DNA of 64,000 bases. Origin: Rhabditoides inermis (Eukaryota; Nematoda; Chromadorea; Rhabditida; Rhabditidae). The notes beneath the pieces are model-generated. The model did no database searches. It was given only the letters and a program-made list of their open reading frames with translations, and was not told where the DNA came from. The DNA lies in NCBI GenBank assembly GCA_963966185.1, contig CAWZYM010000308.1, positions 545,001 through 609,000 of the forward strand, read 5' to 3'. The position numbers and the translations under genes were made by a program. Position 1 is the stretch's first letter, and every line of letters starts with the position of its first letter. Below are positions 25,201-35,824 of this stretch, piece after piece.

Positions 25201-27709
25201 AAATGATAAAAGACATCGTTCAATTGGATGAAAACATTAACACCAAAATTGGCATCATAGTCAACGAACTAGAGGTAATCGGTATAACCGAAGTAAGTGT
25301 TTCGTAATCGTTTTTCTAGACTATAGCGGAGGATTTTGCCAACGAAACTTGTTACACTGAAATTATGAAAATAACTGACGACTGCGACGGATATAAATTA
25401 TGCGGATTGTATAGTAATGCTGGTAACAACACAAGACATTACTTCACACTAATGGTATGTGAACTCGAATCTCTACATGTGTATTGACCTTGCAAGTTTA
25501 GATGGGAATGTTCCGCGGAAATCCTGTGAAAAAGATGATTGCTAATCTGAAAGCAGTGAAGCAAATCGAATTCGTCAATAATGACCACATAGATTCGTTC
25601 AAGAAACAAATCGACGCTACGAAAGATAAATTGGAGGTAGATTATTGAATCAATGAAAGTACTAATGATATGTGTTCAGAAGAAACTAGGGGAAATGTTT
25701 GCGGATAAGTGTCGAGTGGTGACATTCTATCGACAAATAATACATGCAATCTGCGATCCATTCACAGCACCAGTACAAGTCATCAATAGACTACACTGTA
25801 AGCAAGCAGAGTGGGGAGAGAGATGGGGAGAGAAGGAGAGAGAGAGGGGAGAGAGAGGGGGAGAGATGACAGGAATCCGTTTCAGTCGTCTTCATCACTT
25901 GCTTCATATTGATCGGTACCCTCTGTTTGCTACACGGAACGGTGCTCACAAGAGAGAAGCGACAGAAGGACAAGTGAGCTGTCTCATATCTCACTCATCT
26001 TTCTCCTCCTCCTTCTCCTCCTCCTTCTCCTGCTCCTCCTGCTCCTCCTACTCCTCCTCCTACTCATTCTCCTATAATGCCAATTGTTACAGGAAACACC
26101 AAGAGTCTCTCCAATCCGCTATCGAAACGATCGAAGTAATCAATGGATGATTCCAAATGATACTTATCGATCTGCTTTCAGATCTTTGATCAAGAGAATG
26201 TTCGTGAATTCCTCAAACAGATGTGGCCTAAATGCTCGGCGCCTGTTTATGGAATTGTGAGCTCTCTCTCTCTCTCTCTCCCTCCCTCCCTCTCTCTCTC
26301 CCTCTCTTACTCTCTTCCTCTCTCACTCTCTCTCCCCCTCTCTCCCTCTCTCCCTCTCCCTCTCTCTCTCTGCCCTCACCTTCTGTTGCCTCAGGGTATC
26401 TCAACAGTGCATGGTCTGTATCGCAAGCTCACTCCTGCCTATTTGGATGAATTCATTCGGGATGGATCCACATTCAATGCATGGCAGCAGGAGCAGTTCA
26501 GAAAGAGTGGCGCCAAGAAGAATAGGTGGGGAAAGAGAGAGAGACAGAGAGAGAGACAGAGAGAGAGACAGAGAGAGAGACAGAGAGAGAGACAGAGAGA
26601 GAGACAGAGAGAGAGACAGAGAGAGAGAGGAAGGGAGGAGAAGAGATTTGGGTTGCAGGTTCGCTACGCTCAAGTGTGTGGACCAGACGCGAGTGAAACT
26701 GGAGAACCGTCCAGCCTATGAGGACTATATTCATGCCAACTATGTCACCTTCGCTGACGGAAGCAGCACGTGAGTCGAAGGGATACGGTAGAAAGGAGGC
26801 ATACGGTAGAATACAGTATCGTCTATGTCTTCAGCATCTGCACTCAACCGCCGGTTCGGGATGAGGAAAGGGATTCGGTGTTTGATTTCTGGTATATGGT
26901 GTTCCAAGAGAAGATCGAGGTCATTACTATGCTGTGCAAGATGACTGAAGGTCTGTCTCCCCCCTCCCTCTAAACCTCCCTCTTTCAGTGGTCCGCCCGA
27001 ACCTGACGGACCCTCCCCCATGGCAGGAGTATGAGAAGGAGATGTGCTTCCAGTACTTTCCCCTGAACGAGGGCGAAACCATGAAGATCATCAATCCGAA
27101 CAACAACACAGAGCACTTTCGAGTGAGCCCGGCCTCGATTCGTCCCTTTCTGACCACTTGTTCAGGTCACTATGAAGACGATTGCAATGAATGGACCATT
27201 CACAGAGCACAGAGTGCTGCACATTGAGAAGTGAGGCATTCCTCCCCTCCCACCCTCTCATCTCTCCCTTTCCAGCCACCAAGGCAAGTCTATCGAGACT
27301 GATCACATCTGGTTCACTGGCTGGCGCGAGAAGACCACTCCCGAGGATCCCACCCAGTTTGCAAGTGAGGGAGGGAGCCAAGGGGGATGTGCGTACATCT
27401 CTCTGTTGCAGAGCTGCTCAAGTACCTGTTGTACAACCAGGCGGGCAAGCGTGATTTGGTGCACTGTTCGACGGGCACTGGACGGACCATGACCCTCGTC
27501 GGAGCAAAGTACATCATACTCCAGATGAAACAGACGCCCGACATCAACTTCGACGACGTGCAGAGGGTGCGCGTCTCCTATCACATCTCCCCTATCCGAT
27601 GACGTCATTGTAGGAGATCCGCCAGCAACGTCACTGCGCCCTCGACTACATGTTCGGATTCTCGTTCATGATTCTGGTGGTTCTGGAGCTGATGAAGCAG
27701 GTAGAAGAG

Positions 27710-27747
<38 letters not shown>

Positions 27748-27915
27748 TGCGAGAGTGAGAGAGAGGAAAGAGAGGGGGAGAGAGGGGGAGAGAGAGAGTT
27801 GTTTCCATTTCAGGAAGCGATGATGAGTGATAAGGACGAGGAAAATCTCGCGTATCTCCGGAAGGACTACATTGACTCTATCCAGACTCCCATCTATGAG
27901 CCCATTTATCAGTAA
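22279..27915 (+). CDS. Multi-pass membrane protein joined to a protein tyrosine phosphatase domain
   Basis: More than twenty exons. The N-terminus starts at 22279 with a signal-like core FLFLLSALVIATSAV. Predicted membrane spans: GYVLGGLVVYVVCVVYAVLV (22895 on), LLSLILLAYMALSFALFA (23575 on), WMAAVSPILICVLCVINFIL (24660 on) and FYTLAIISFASVLLPYSIM (24790 on). A Lys/Ala-rich loop lies between the first two (23130-23520), and long helical, N-glycosylation-containing segments follow spans two and four. This resembles the prominin plan. From about 26400 the exons encode a PTP domain: ENRPAYEDYIHANYVTF (26699 on), ICTQPPVRDEERDSVFDFW, the signature VHCSTGTGRTM (about 27459-27490), and a Q-loop-like DDVQREIRQQRHCALDYMF. 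The WPD loop is altered: FTGWREKTTPED, with W-R-E where W-P-D is usual. The join at about 25800-26184 is unresolved, so two genes remain possible. The stop is at 27913-27915. Confidence 0.68.
26525..26645. repeat. Purine repeat (GAGAGACA)n in a PTP intron
   Basis: Tandem GAGAGACA units of 8 bases, then (GA)n. It falls in an intron between the KKNR exon and the next PTP exon, so the RERQ repeats in all frames are not protein. Confidence 0.85.
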
Positions 27916-28489
27916 TCCCTCTCTAGTTTCCCACTTACACTAACATTCATCTTTCATATCATATTCGTAGTCTCGGTTCTCTTCTTTACACCCTTCCCTC
28001 AAGTTCTGTGACAGTGCCCCTCCTTCAGTTTCTATACTCGTTCTTCTTACACAAGCCGCTTATTTTCTTCCCGTTTGTATTTTAATGTGATATAATCATA
28101 AAAGGGTTTACTTTTACTCTCGCACAATCTTCTTTGCAACCACCTCACCTCAGAAGGCGAAGGCGTCTGTATCTCTGACACGCACTGTCTCTCGCTCGCG
28201 CACCCTCCGTCTCCACGAGTAAAAAGCGCTGGGTTACTACTTGTCATCATACATACATTTTGTTGTGAATAGTCGTGATAGGTAGAACAATTAGGACAAA
28301 TAAATCAATAATTAAAAGAATAAGATTGCCTGAAGTGGGCGGAGCTTAATCAGCATGCGAACGGTTGAAAATGTGCACTAGTTGCGGCTATTGACTCCGC
28401 CCTCTTTTTGTTGTTCTGTTGTATTGTTGTTTTTGTTTTGTTTTTGTTGTTTGTTTGGGTTTTATATTTTTGTAATGTGAACTGTTCAG
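27916..28489. other. Phosphatase 3' flank and upstream region of the first paralogue
   Basis: No exon seen. The last 40 bases are T-rich (TTGTTTTTGTTTTG) and end in an acceptor directly abutting the ATG of the next gene. Confidence 0.5.
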
Positions 28490-31400
28490 ATGGCTCCTTC
28501 TTCTGGTTCTGCCAAGACCTGTAACCTAGAAAAACTTGTATCCCGCTTGCCAAATGCCGTTTTGGAGAACGTCGATGAGTCATCAGCTGAATGTTAGTGT
28601 TTACATTACAAATTGAGTCAAGCAACCTATCGTATTCTAGGCGTGATCGTTTTCCTTCGCTTCTCTTTGTTGGCATATGCATTGATTGGTGGTCGCGGGG
28701 AAGGACGGACGAAGGAGGAGTGAGTGTTGTTGTTGCTGTGTGACCTGATGCGTTGACCTTTCCCACAGGGCGCGAGCTGCCGCCTACCGATCGCTCGCCA
28801 CCCGACTTTGTCAACTCGGAGTGCTCAACACACACATCATACGACTCATCGACAAGCACGGAGAGGTGAGTTTGGTTACTGAAGTCGATGTCATGTATTT
28901 TGTACATGCTTTCAGGAAGCGATCAACATTTTCGCTGCGGATGTGATCATGCTGTTTGAGCATGTAACAGAGTATGTGGAGAGCAAGAGAGGTGATATGA
29001 TTTCTATAGACAGATGTATTCTTTTTTCTTCAGTGCCGGTGAGGGTGCGTATCTCGAAGAGTTGGGACGAGTCGCTGTTCCCTGCCGAGAAGGAGCAGCT
29101 CACACAGAAGATGGCGGCATCGATCGGCGACTTCTGGGAGGAGCAGTGGCCGGACAACCTGCCGGATGGCATGAATGAGAAGCACACTGTCGACATTGTG
29201 ACCATCAAGAATGAAGAGAGCGACGCGGACGAGTACATGACGTCTTCTTCTCGCCTGTCTAGCAGCGAGGTTTTCAACTTATTATTTAATGTACTATACT
29301 AATCTAGCAGACCGCTTCGCTGGCGTCGATGAACACTGATGTCGATGTGACGTCGTTTGTGGAATCTAGGAGTCAAGTTGCACCCGACCCGAGGGATCCC
29401 CGAGAGAGAGCGCGACGAGAGGGGGGAAGGAGCGAGAAGCGAGCTCGTCTGGAGAGGGAGGCGGAGCCAGTGGAGGAGCAGCATCGAGCCGCCCTAGAAG
29501 CCGTCGCGCTCACACTCGGCACTAAGCTCGTACAAGGTAGCAGGTAGTCGCGATCGATGAAAATGAGAAGATGTCGTTTCAGAAGGCGACTGGGTGCGGT
29601 TCCAAGGTGTCAACACGTCGTTTCTGGGTGCGCGAAAGTGTGACGGGTGAGCCTTGTGTGTTGAATGTTGGTTTTATATGTCTGTGTTCAGGCAGCCTCT
29701 CGTCCGCATCATCGATCAGCTGATGGAATGGAATCTGCTGCCCCAAACTGCCTCCCAAACCTCAAATGATGTAAAATCATTTAGAATTTTTCAAAACATT
29801 TCATCTCTATTTCAGTCGAACATTGCTGAGTACCTGTCGTCGTTGTGGGCCGTTCTCGGGTCTCTAGTGTACCGATATGGAGACGGTGCGAGGGAACATT
29901 GCTTTGAAAGTTGAAACGTATCCCCTATTGCTGCAGGCAGTCACGAACAGGCTAGCTGGATGCGCAGAGATCAGGGATATCGGCGCTCGTTTCTGGATGC
30001 GGCCCGCCAAGCTGCTCGTAGAACAGTTCTCGGTGTGCGCGTTTCCATTTCATCAGTGTGTATGTGGTCTTTGCAGGTGGTGATCCCTATATGCGAGAGT
30101 GGAACGGCGGTGGTCGAGTCAGCGTGCCGGCAGTTCGTGTCCGAGTTTGCCCACAAGGCAGTCCTCCAAGTCGTCAGCCAACAGCAGGGTCGGCCACTAC
30201 GCCTCCACTCTGCCTCGTGTAACTACTCTGATTCTAGGAGAGCTGGTCCTTCTGCACTTCCTCTCCTTTCCCATCCAACTGTTTGGCGATACGACGTTTG
30301 TCGATAGGAGGTCGCTATTTTTCAATTACGAAAAAAATTGTAGTAGTTTAGTGTGATGTTCTCGTCGTTTGTGCGTGGTATGTGTTCCGTTGGCCTGCTG
30401 CCTTCGTGGAATGAGCTCATCTACCTCATCCACTTCAACCAGGTACAAGATTTTATTGTTTTTTAAACATCTGTTTGTTGAGCATTGGTGTGAGTGGCGT
30501 TCGTCTCTCGTCACTGCTCTGTGTGGAGTCATCAGATCGCTTCGCGCAGACTACCTCATGCACGGTTAGTTATCGAATGATTAGTAATTACGTGTATCAA
30601 TTAATAAATATTTAAATAATGTAAGTCTGGGATAAACTTATGTGTCATGTTGTTCCTAGAATCGGCGGCATTCTTGTCTCATTGGAATGATGATGCGAAG
30701 GTGAAGGAGCAGAGGGAGAAGATGAGGGTGTACTTGTTGAACAAGTGGAGCACCATGGTTGTCAAGGTGCCTGTAGGCACGACCAGCGAGGTGAGTGTCG
30801 CGAGGTGAGGTCGGCATTGCACTCTTTTTCTCTTCTCCAGTACCGCCTCCCGTTTGGTGTGGAAGACGGGAATGGTCGTCCGGTGGGGCAAGACGCTCCG
30901 ATTGTGACAGAGCAGGACTGGAAGGCGCGCGTGATGATCCGCATGATTGAAGTGGGGTGGGTAATAGGGTAATCTGCTAGTAGAATTGATTGCTTGATTG
31001 TTCAGTATTAGTTCCACGGAGGCCCCTCCCCGTGTGGATGCGACTGTTGGTCGGTGTGCGGCCGGGGCTGTGGGAGGCACGCGGAAGGAGCTTCGTGCTG
31101 ACAGAGACAATGTGGTTAGTGGAGGGAGAGGTATTCTGGGATGTGGTTGAGGATTGCTGTGTGCAGGCTGTCGCTCGCCCGTCGCTCCTCCCCCTCCCCC
31201 TTGTCCCCCCTGTCCCTCTTCGTCCGCCTCGCCGTGCCCCGGTGGAGAGACGTGTTGTCGACTGCAGTCTCTCCCACTCGGTTCATCTCCGCCGCATCAA
31301 CGACATAGAGGGTAAGTTCAACTTACTAAGTATCGTTTTCGCTAGGTTTGACGCATTGATTTCAGGTCGCGTTCGCCGATGTGCCGAGTCACTGTGCGCG

Positions 31401-32535
31401 GTGATGGGATGGCATCTGGAGGTGGGCGTTTGGTGTTGTTATTGATTGATCGTTGTTTGTTGTTTTGAGATGCGCAAGGACGTTGACGGCGGCGTTGATG
31501 TGTTGTGTTTCTCTGCTCTGCCCACCCGACTGGCTCGCGGACTGTGTGAAGGAAGAGAGGGAGTGTGAGTAGAGTAGATGTCTATAGTGTTTTATTGTTT
31601 TATGTATATATTCGTTCAGGTACGAGAGTCTGATGAACCGTCTCCACCGGCTGTGGTTCATTCCGCCCGCCATGCATGGAGTGGTAGGTTTTATATATTT
31701 TAATTTACTGTTGACGTTTGATTGTGTCAGGTGATGGATGCGTCGTCCGCCGAGTGTCACACACTGCGCTGTCTCTACGCCGTGCTCAGGGAGACGATCG
31801 ATGCGGCTGAGAGAGGTGCGAGGAGGAATGTGGACCATATATGGTGGAATTGCAGACACGGCGTCTGTGGTGGAGGAGGTGACTCGAGTGGGCTTCCACT
31901 TCTGGCACTCTCCCCTGCCCGCCCCTGTGAGAGTGCGTGTGATGGGGATGAGCGAGTGGCTGGCCGGCACACTGCACGACAGGGTCAACTCGTGAGTGGG
32001 AGAGGGAGAGGGAGGGAGAGGGATGATGCGGGGGTTTCAGGGATGTGTCGCGCGTCTACCGCTGGCTGTTGATGAGGATCGCTGGCAAGGTGCGCACCAA
32101 GCTCGTCAAGGCAGAGACTGCCGGTGGGTGGAGGGGAGGGAGGAGTGTAAGGGTGTACCCGGTTGAGATGGCGTGCAGCTGCTGTGGTTCCGAACGCTGC
32201 CCATCGATCGACACGGAGTCGCCGCGCCTCCGGGAAGGTGCGCTTTCGGACTCGTGTACTGTGTGTACAGAGATTTAGGTGCGTGTACCAGTTTGCTCTT
32301 GAGAGGTTCTACCTTGCCGAGCCGATCGCCAAGATGCAGTCTCTCCCAGGCAACTCGGTATGTTTGTATTGATTGATTGATTGATTGATTGATTTATCCA
32401 CCGCTTGATTGGTTATAGTATCGTCTGCGTGGGTTCCTGAACCGTGCCGCTCAGTTGATGGGATGCGAAGTTGAGGAGGAGGAGGAGCAGGAGGAGGAGG
32501 AGGAGTATCCCTCTGAGTACTGGCGTCGTGTCTAA
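28490..32535 (+). CDS. Unknown large protein, paralogue A of a tandem pair
   Basis: I do not recognise the family. The ATG at 28490 directly follows AACTGTTCAG, so it is probably trans-spliced. About twenty exons give roughly 900 residues. N-terminal module: NLEKLVSRLPNAVLENVDES, FLRFSLLAYALIGGR, LATRLCQLGVLNTHIIRLI (28770-28866), INIFAADVIMLFEHVTEYV (28916-28991). Then a linker with VTIKNEESDADEY (29190 on) and a basic RREGGRSEKRARLE stretch (about 29417-29460) that could be a nuclear localisation signal. The rest is helical: RIIDQLMEWNLLPQ, ELVLLHFLSFPIQLFGD (30239 on), FSSFVRGMCSVGLLPSWNEL (30356 on), FLSHWNDDAKVKEQREKM (30670 on), FHFWHSPLPAPVRVRVMGM (31893 on). It ends in an acidic tail of Glu repeats, stop 32533-32535. 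AATAAATAA lies about 190 bases past the stop. Order and exon phases match paralogue B (35825-46070). A nuclear role is inferred only. Confidence 0.7.
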
Positions 32536-33264
32536 GGTCTTTGTAGTGTTTAAATTCTTTGTATCTTGCTATATACTTACTCTATTACTAACGGGCGAGA
32601 TTGATTATTTTGAAATGTATTTTTCCTTTTGTCATGCAGTGTTGCAGTGTGTACATAGCATTATTCGGTTTCAGTGTACTGTTGTTGAACAATTTGTTAT
32701 ATGTTCTTGTTTCATCATTTGAAGTTTGAATAAATAATTTGAAGAAATTGTGTGTGGAAGTTGAACTGATCGAAACGCGTTTTCTCGTTCGCTTATGTAC
32801 CTGTGGAAAATAGAGTGTAGTTGGCGAGGCAGATACGAGTGCAGGGGATGGAAGGGGTTGGAGGAGATAGAGGATGAGGAGGGGAGTGACAGACAGGAGT
32901 GAGTGAAGAGAGCGGTGTGTGACGTCTACGAGTGGAAGGGGAGGTTCGGGATGCGAATGGAGAAGAGGATCTACAGTGCTATGCTGTTTTGTGCGTTACG
33001 TTGTTGTTATGCGTGCCCAAAGTTTTGAAGACGTATTGGATGGATGTGTGACTTGCATGGGGAAAGCGTTGTCACCGCTGCTCATACTTTTGTGTGTTCT
33101 GTTATCTATTTTCTTTTCGTGGTTATGTGTTTTACAAGATACTCATTTCAAACATTGTTGTGGGACTACTTTGTTTATCGTGAGAGATGATAACAATAAC
33201 ATGAAATAGAACAAGTGAGTGTAACAAGGTGGATTAGTAAGCGGATATGTGTTAGTTGGGGTTA
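32536..33264. other. 3' flanks of two convergent genes
   Basis: Holds the 3' untranslated region of paralogue A (AATAAATAA near 32728) and the flank of the minus-strand Myb-like gene. A plus-strand frame at 32919-33209 shows no family features. Confidence 0.5.
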
Positions 33265-34161
33265 TCAGTTGGGCCTGTCTCGCTTGGTAGCCGGCTGATC
33301 GGACGACAGCGTCTAGAACAGACAGAATGAAGAAAGAGGGGGAGAGGGAAGAGTCGACTCACCAGGCGTCCGCTCCTGCGCCTTCTCTCGCGCTCCCTGC
33401 GGATGGCCGACGTGTCTGCCGGCGGGCCTTCTCCCAATATCTCCACGTAGTCATCTTCCTCCTCCTTCTTCTGCCTCTTTCCGCTCTGGTCCTTTTCCTC
33501 CTTGTCCTCGTCTTGCTCTCCGTCCTTTTCATCCCCATCCTCGCTCACTTCGCTGTCGTCGTCGCTGTCTGAGTTGTAGTTGTTCAATCTATTCAAATGA
33601 TCAGATGGGAGAACTCACCGTCAGTCTTGACGTGATAGCTGTCGAGGTGGTGCTGTCGGTTCACAACCAGAAAGTAGTTGAAGCGGTTTGAGAGCCTAGC
33701 GCAGTCGAAGTTGTGTTCAACAACGCCGTGCACAACTCACGTGATCCTCTCGTCCTCGCTCAGCGGCCACTTGAACTTCTTGACGAGGTAGAACAACTAC
33801 AAAAGGAAGATATATAAATAAATAAAACATGTACTCACATCCTCAGGCTCAATCAGCTCGTTTTGCATAAGATAGGAGACCTTGGACAGACTGCGCATCC
33901 TAAACGAAACGTAACGGGTAAAGGTATGACACGTATGGAGCTGACTTTGACTGGAGGGAGGGGACGGAGCGCTGGCTGTCGGTCTCTTCTCGGAAGAGCT
34001 GCCACAGTCGGTTGCCACTCGGGTCGACCACGAATCCCTCACGGCACTTGCTGCATCACGTAATGATGAGGGAAGGAAGGGGGGCTGACTCACCTCACAA
34101 TGTACTGGATCATCTCGCATTCGTCTTCCGCCGTATACGCCTGGCGAGTTGGAGTCGCCAT
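33265..34161 (-). CDS. Rap1/TEBP-like Myb-domain protein, short
   Basis: Possible double-stranded telomere-binding or chromatin protein. Minus strand, start 34161. The first exon reads AYTAEDECEMIQYIV (to about 34093), the next GFVVDPSGNRLWQLFREE (33970-34050), then MRSLSKVSYLMQNELIEPED. This is the layout of a Rap1-type Myb/homeodomain-like fold (Y-T-x-E-D-E opening, G-N-x-L-W before helix 2), as in C. elegans TEBP-1/-2. Then LFYLVKKFKWPLSEDERI, HNFDCARLSNRFNYFLVV (33615-33715) and a long acidic stretch (NNYNSDSDDDSEVSEDGDE, about 33520-33594). A basic RRERERRRRSGRL lies near 33362-33400, and the stop is at 33265. Total is about 230 residues, far shorter than C. elegans TEBPs and with one recognisable Myb unit. 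The family call is an inference from pattern. The gene lies opposite to, and between, the two large paralogues. Confidence 0.6.
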
Positions 34162-35824
34162 TGGATACTCGCTGCGGATCGCTATAAATAATTAAGAAAT
34201 TACAACTCTTAAATACTAAAATAATGCAAAAAAATAATGAATGAATTTGACATTTTTGCATTCGATAATAGTGAGCGTTGCAAATGTGCACGGCACGTCC
34301 TTGGCTCCGCCCACTTTCACCAATTCTCTCCGCTGGATTTTGAAACGTTGATGAATTGATTAATTATCTTTATGCTTGCAATTAGAGTATTTGTGTTTTT
34401 TTTTGCTAATGCTACCTCAAATATATTGTACACAACCATTACAGAATAAGCGTGTATTTTACACTCATATTTGTATCTCGATGTTGTTTATTTATTGAAT
34501 AACGATCAAGTTCCATCCAGTAAAGCAAACAATCCACGGCAACACACAAATCAGTTTATCAGTTTACGGATGCGAGACTAGGAGAGTGGTGTAGAAAAAT
34601 GAGCAGTGTTGTCGGCCGATGCGCAGGGAGGTGAGCGGTGGCATGTGGGTGATTATCCGTGGCCAGCAGCTGCTGTCAATTGTCCCCCCAGGAGGGTGCG
34701 GACTAGAGTAGTGAGGCTGGAGGGGGTATTATCGGGTCACGCGGCAGCACGCCCCCCGCCCCGCGTCAACGCCCTTTCAAGATCGCTCATTTGCATATCC
34801 GTGTTCGCCGCGTGCTCTGTTTTGATACATACGTTCCGGTGAAAGTGCAAGCGGAAACTGCATTCGCGTGCGTTCACAGTTCTAGAGGCAACATCCGGGC
34901 GCATTGTTTCTCTTTTCTCACTTGTCTATTTTATCTGTGTGAATATTTGTTGCGATGCTATGGTGTGTGGATCATATCCTTCTATCTTATGCCGGCTCAT
35001 TGTTCTCTTCTGCCATCGTGTCTTCTCTCTCATCGCTTCGTTTCCAGTTGATATTGCGGCGATCGGTCTGACCATCTTACACTAATCCCAACCGCATCGG
35101 CCTCTCTCGCTCACACTAGCTCACTAGCTCACACTAGCCTCGCACCAGGTGTTCCTAGTTATGTGTGGCATGGGTTATCTCTATTTCTCTCTCGTTTCCT
35201 ATTTCTTATGCTAATATATATATTGCGCGGTGTGCAGTGGAGTCAATGATGGACACCTCAGATTGCGCGATGGATTGCATAGAATGCGAGATCATGGGTG
35301 TTGAGTATGGCGTGCAAGCTCTTGCGCATCTCTCTCTCTCTCTCCCTCCCTCTATTTCTCTTTTCTCTATCTCTCTCTCTCTTTTGTCTTGTTTTTCACC
35401 CTTTCGCGGTTGGCACCGGAACAGTTTTCGCACAATGAGTGGGTGAGATTGATGTAGATACGGGATGGTTGCTCTCTTTTCTTGGCGTTTGACACATTTC
35501 ATTTACTAGTATTATGTTGCGTGTGAATGTCGAATGTTCTCTTGTTCTCTTGTATGTCGTTTCGTCGTACGTCGTGTGACCCACAGTGCTCGCGTTTACG
35601 CGTTTGTGTGCAATTTTTATTGCATGTTTTGTGGGTCTCGTGAAGCTCATACATTATGACGATTTGTGTACGGTTGTCGATTGTATTCATTGAGATCGTC
35701 CGCTTCCCTTTTCGACAATTGTTTCCCTCACACCTTATACGCGACTATCCTCGTTGTTGTTTTTCGCTTGCTATGACCGTATCACATGTTTCAGAACTAC
35801 TGTGATGTGAGCGTGTGTGTGACG
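34162..35824. other. Intergenic region upstream of paralogue B
   Basis: About 1.6 kb without a supported exon, containing a (CT)n tract at about 35330-35390. The first exon of paralogue B is preceded by a GTTTCAG acceptor at about 35790-35796, so a trans-splice site probably ends this region. Confidence 0.5.

Noticed and set aside
28350..28907. 185-residue minus-strand frame
   Set aside because: Antisense to the first exons of paralogue A; the C-terminal part is a translation of a T-rich stretch.
31389..31988. 199-residue minus-strand frame
   Set aside because: Shadow of plus-strand exons of paralogue A, whose frames are supported by splice sites and similarity to paralogue B.
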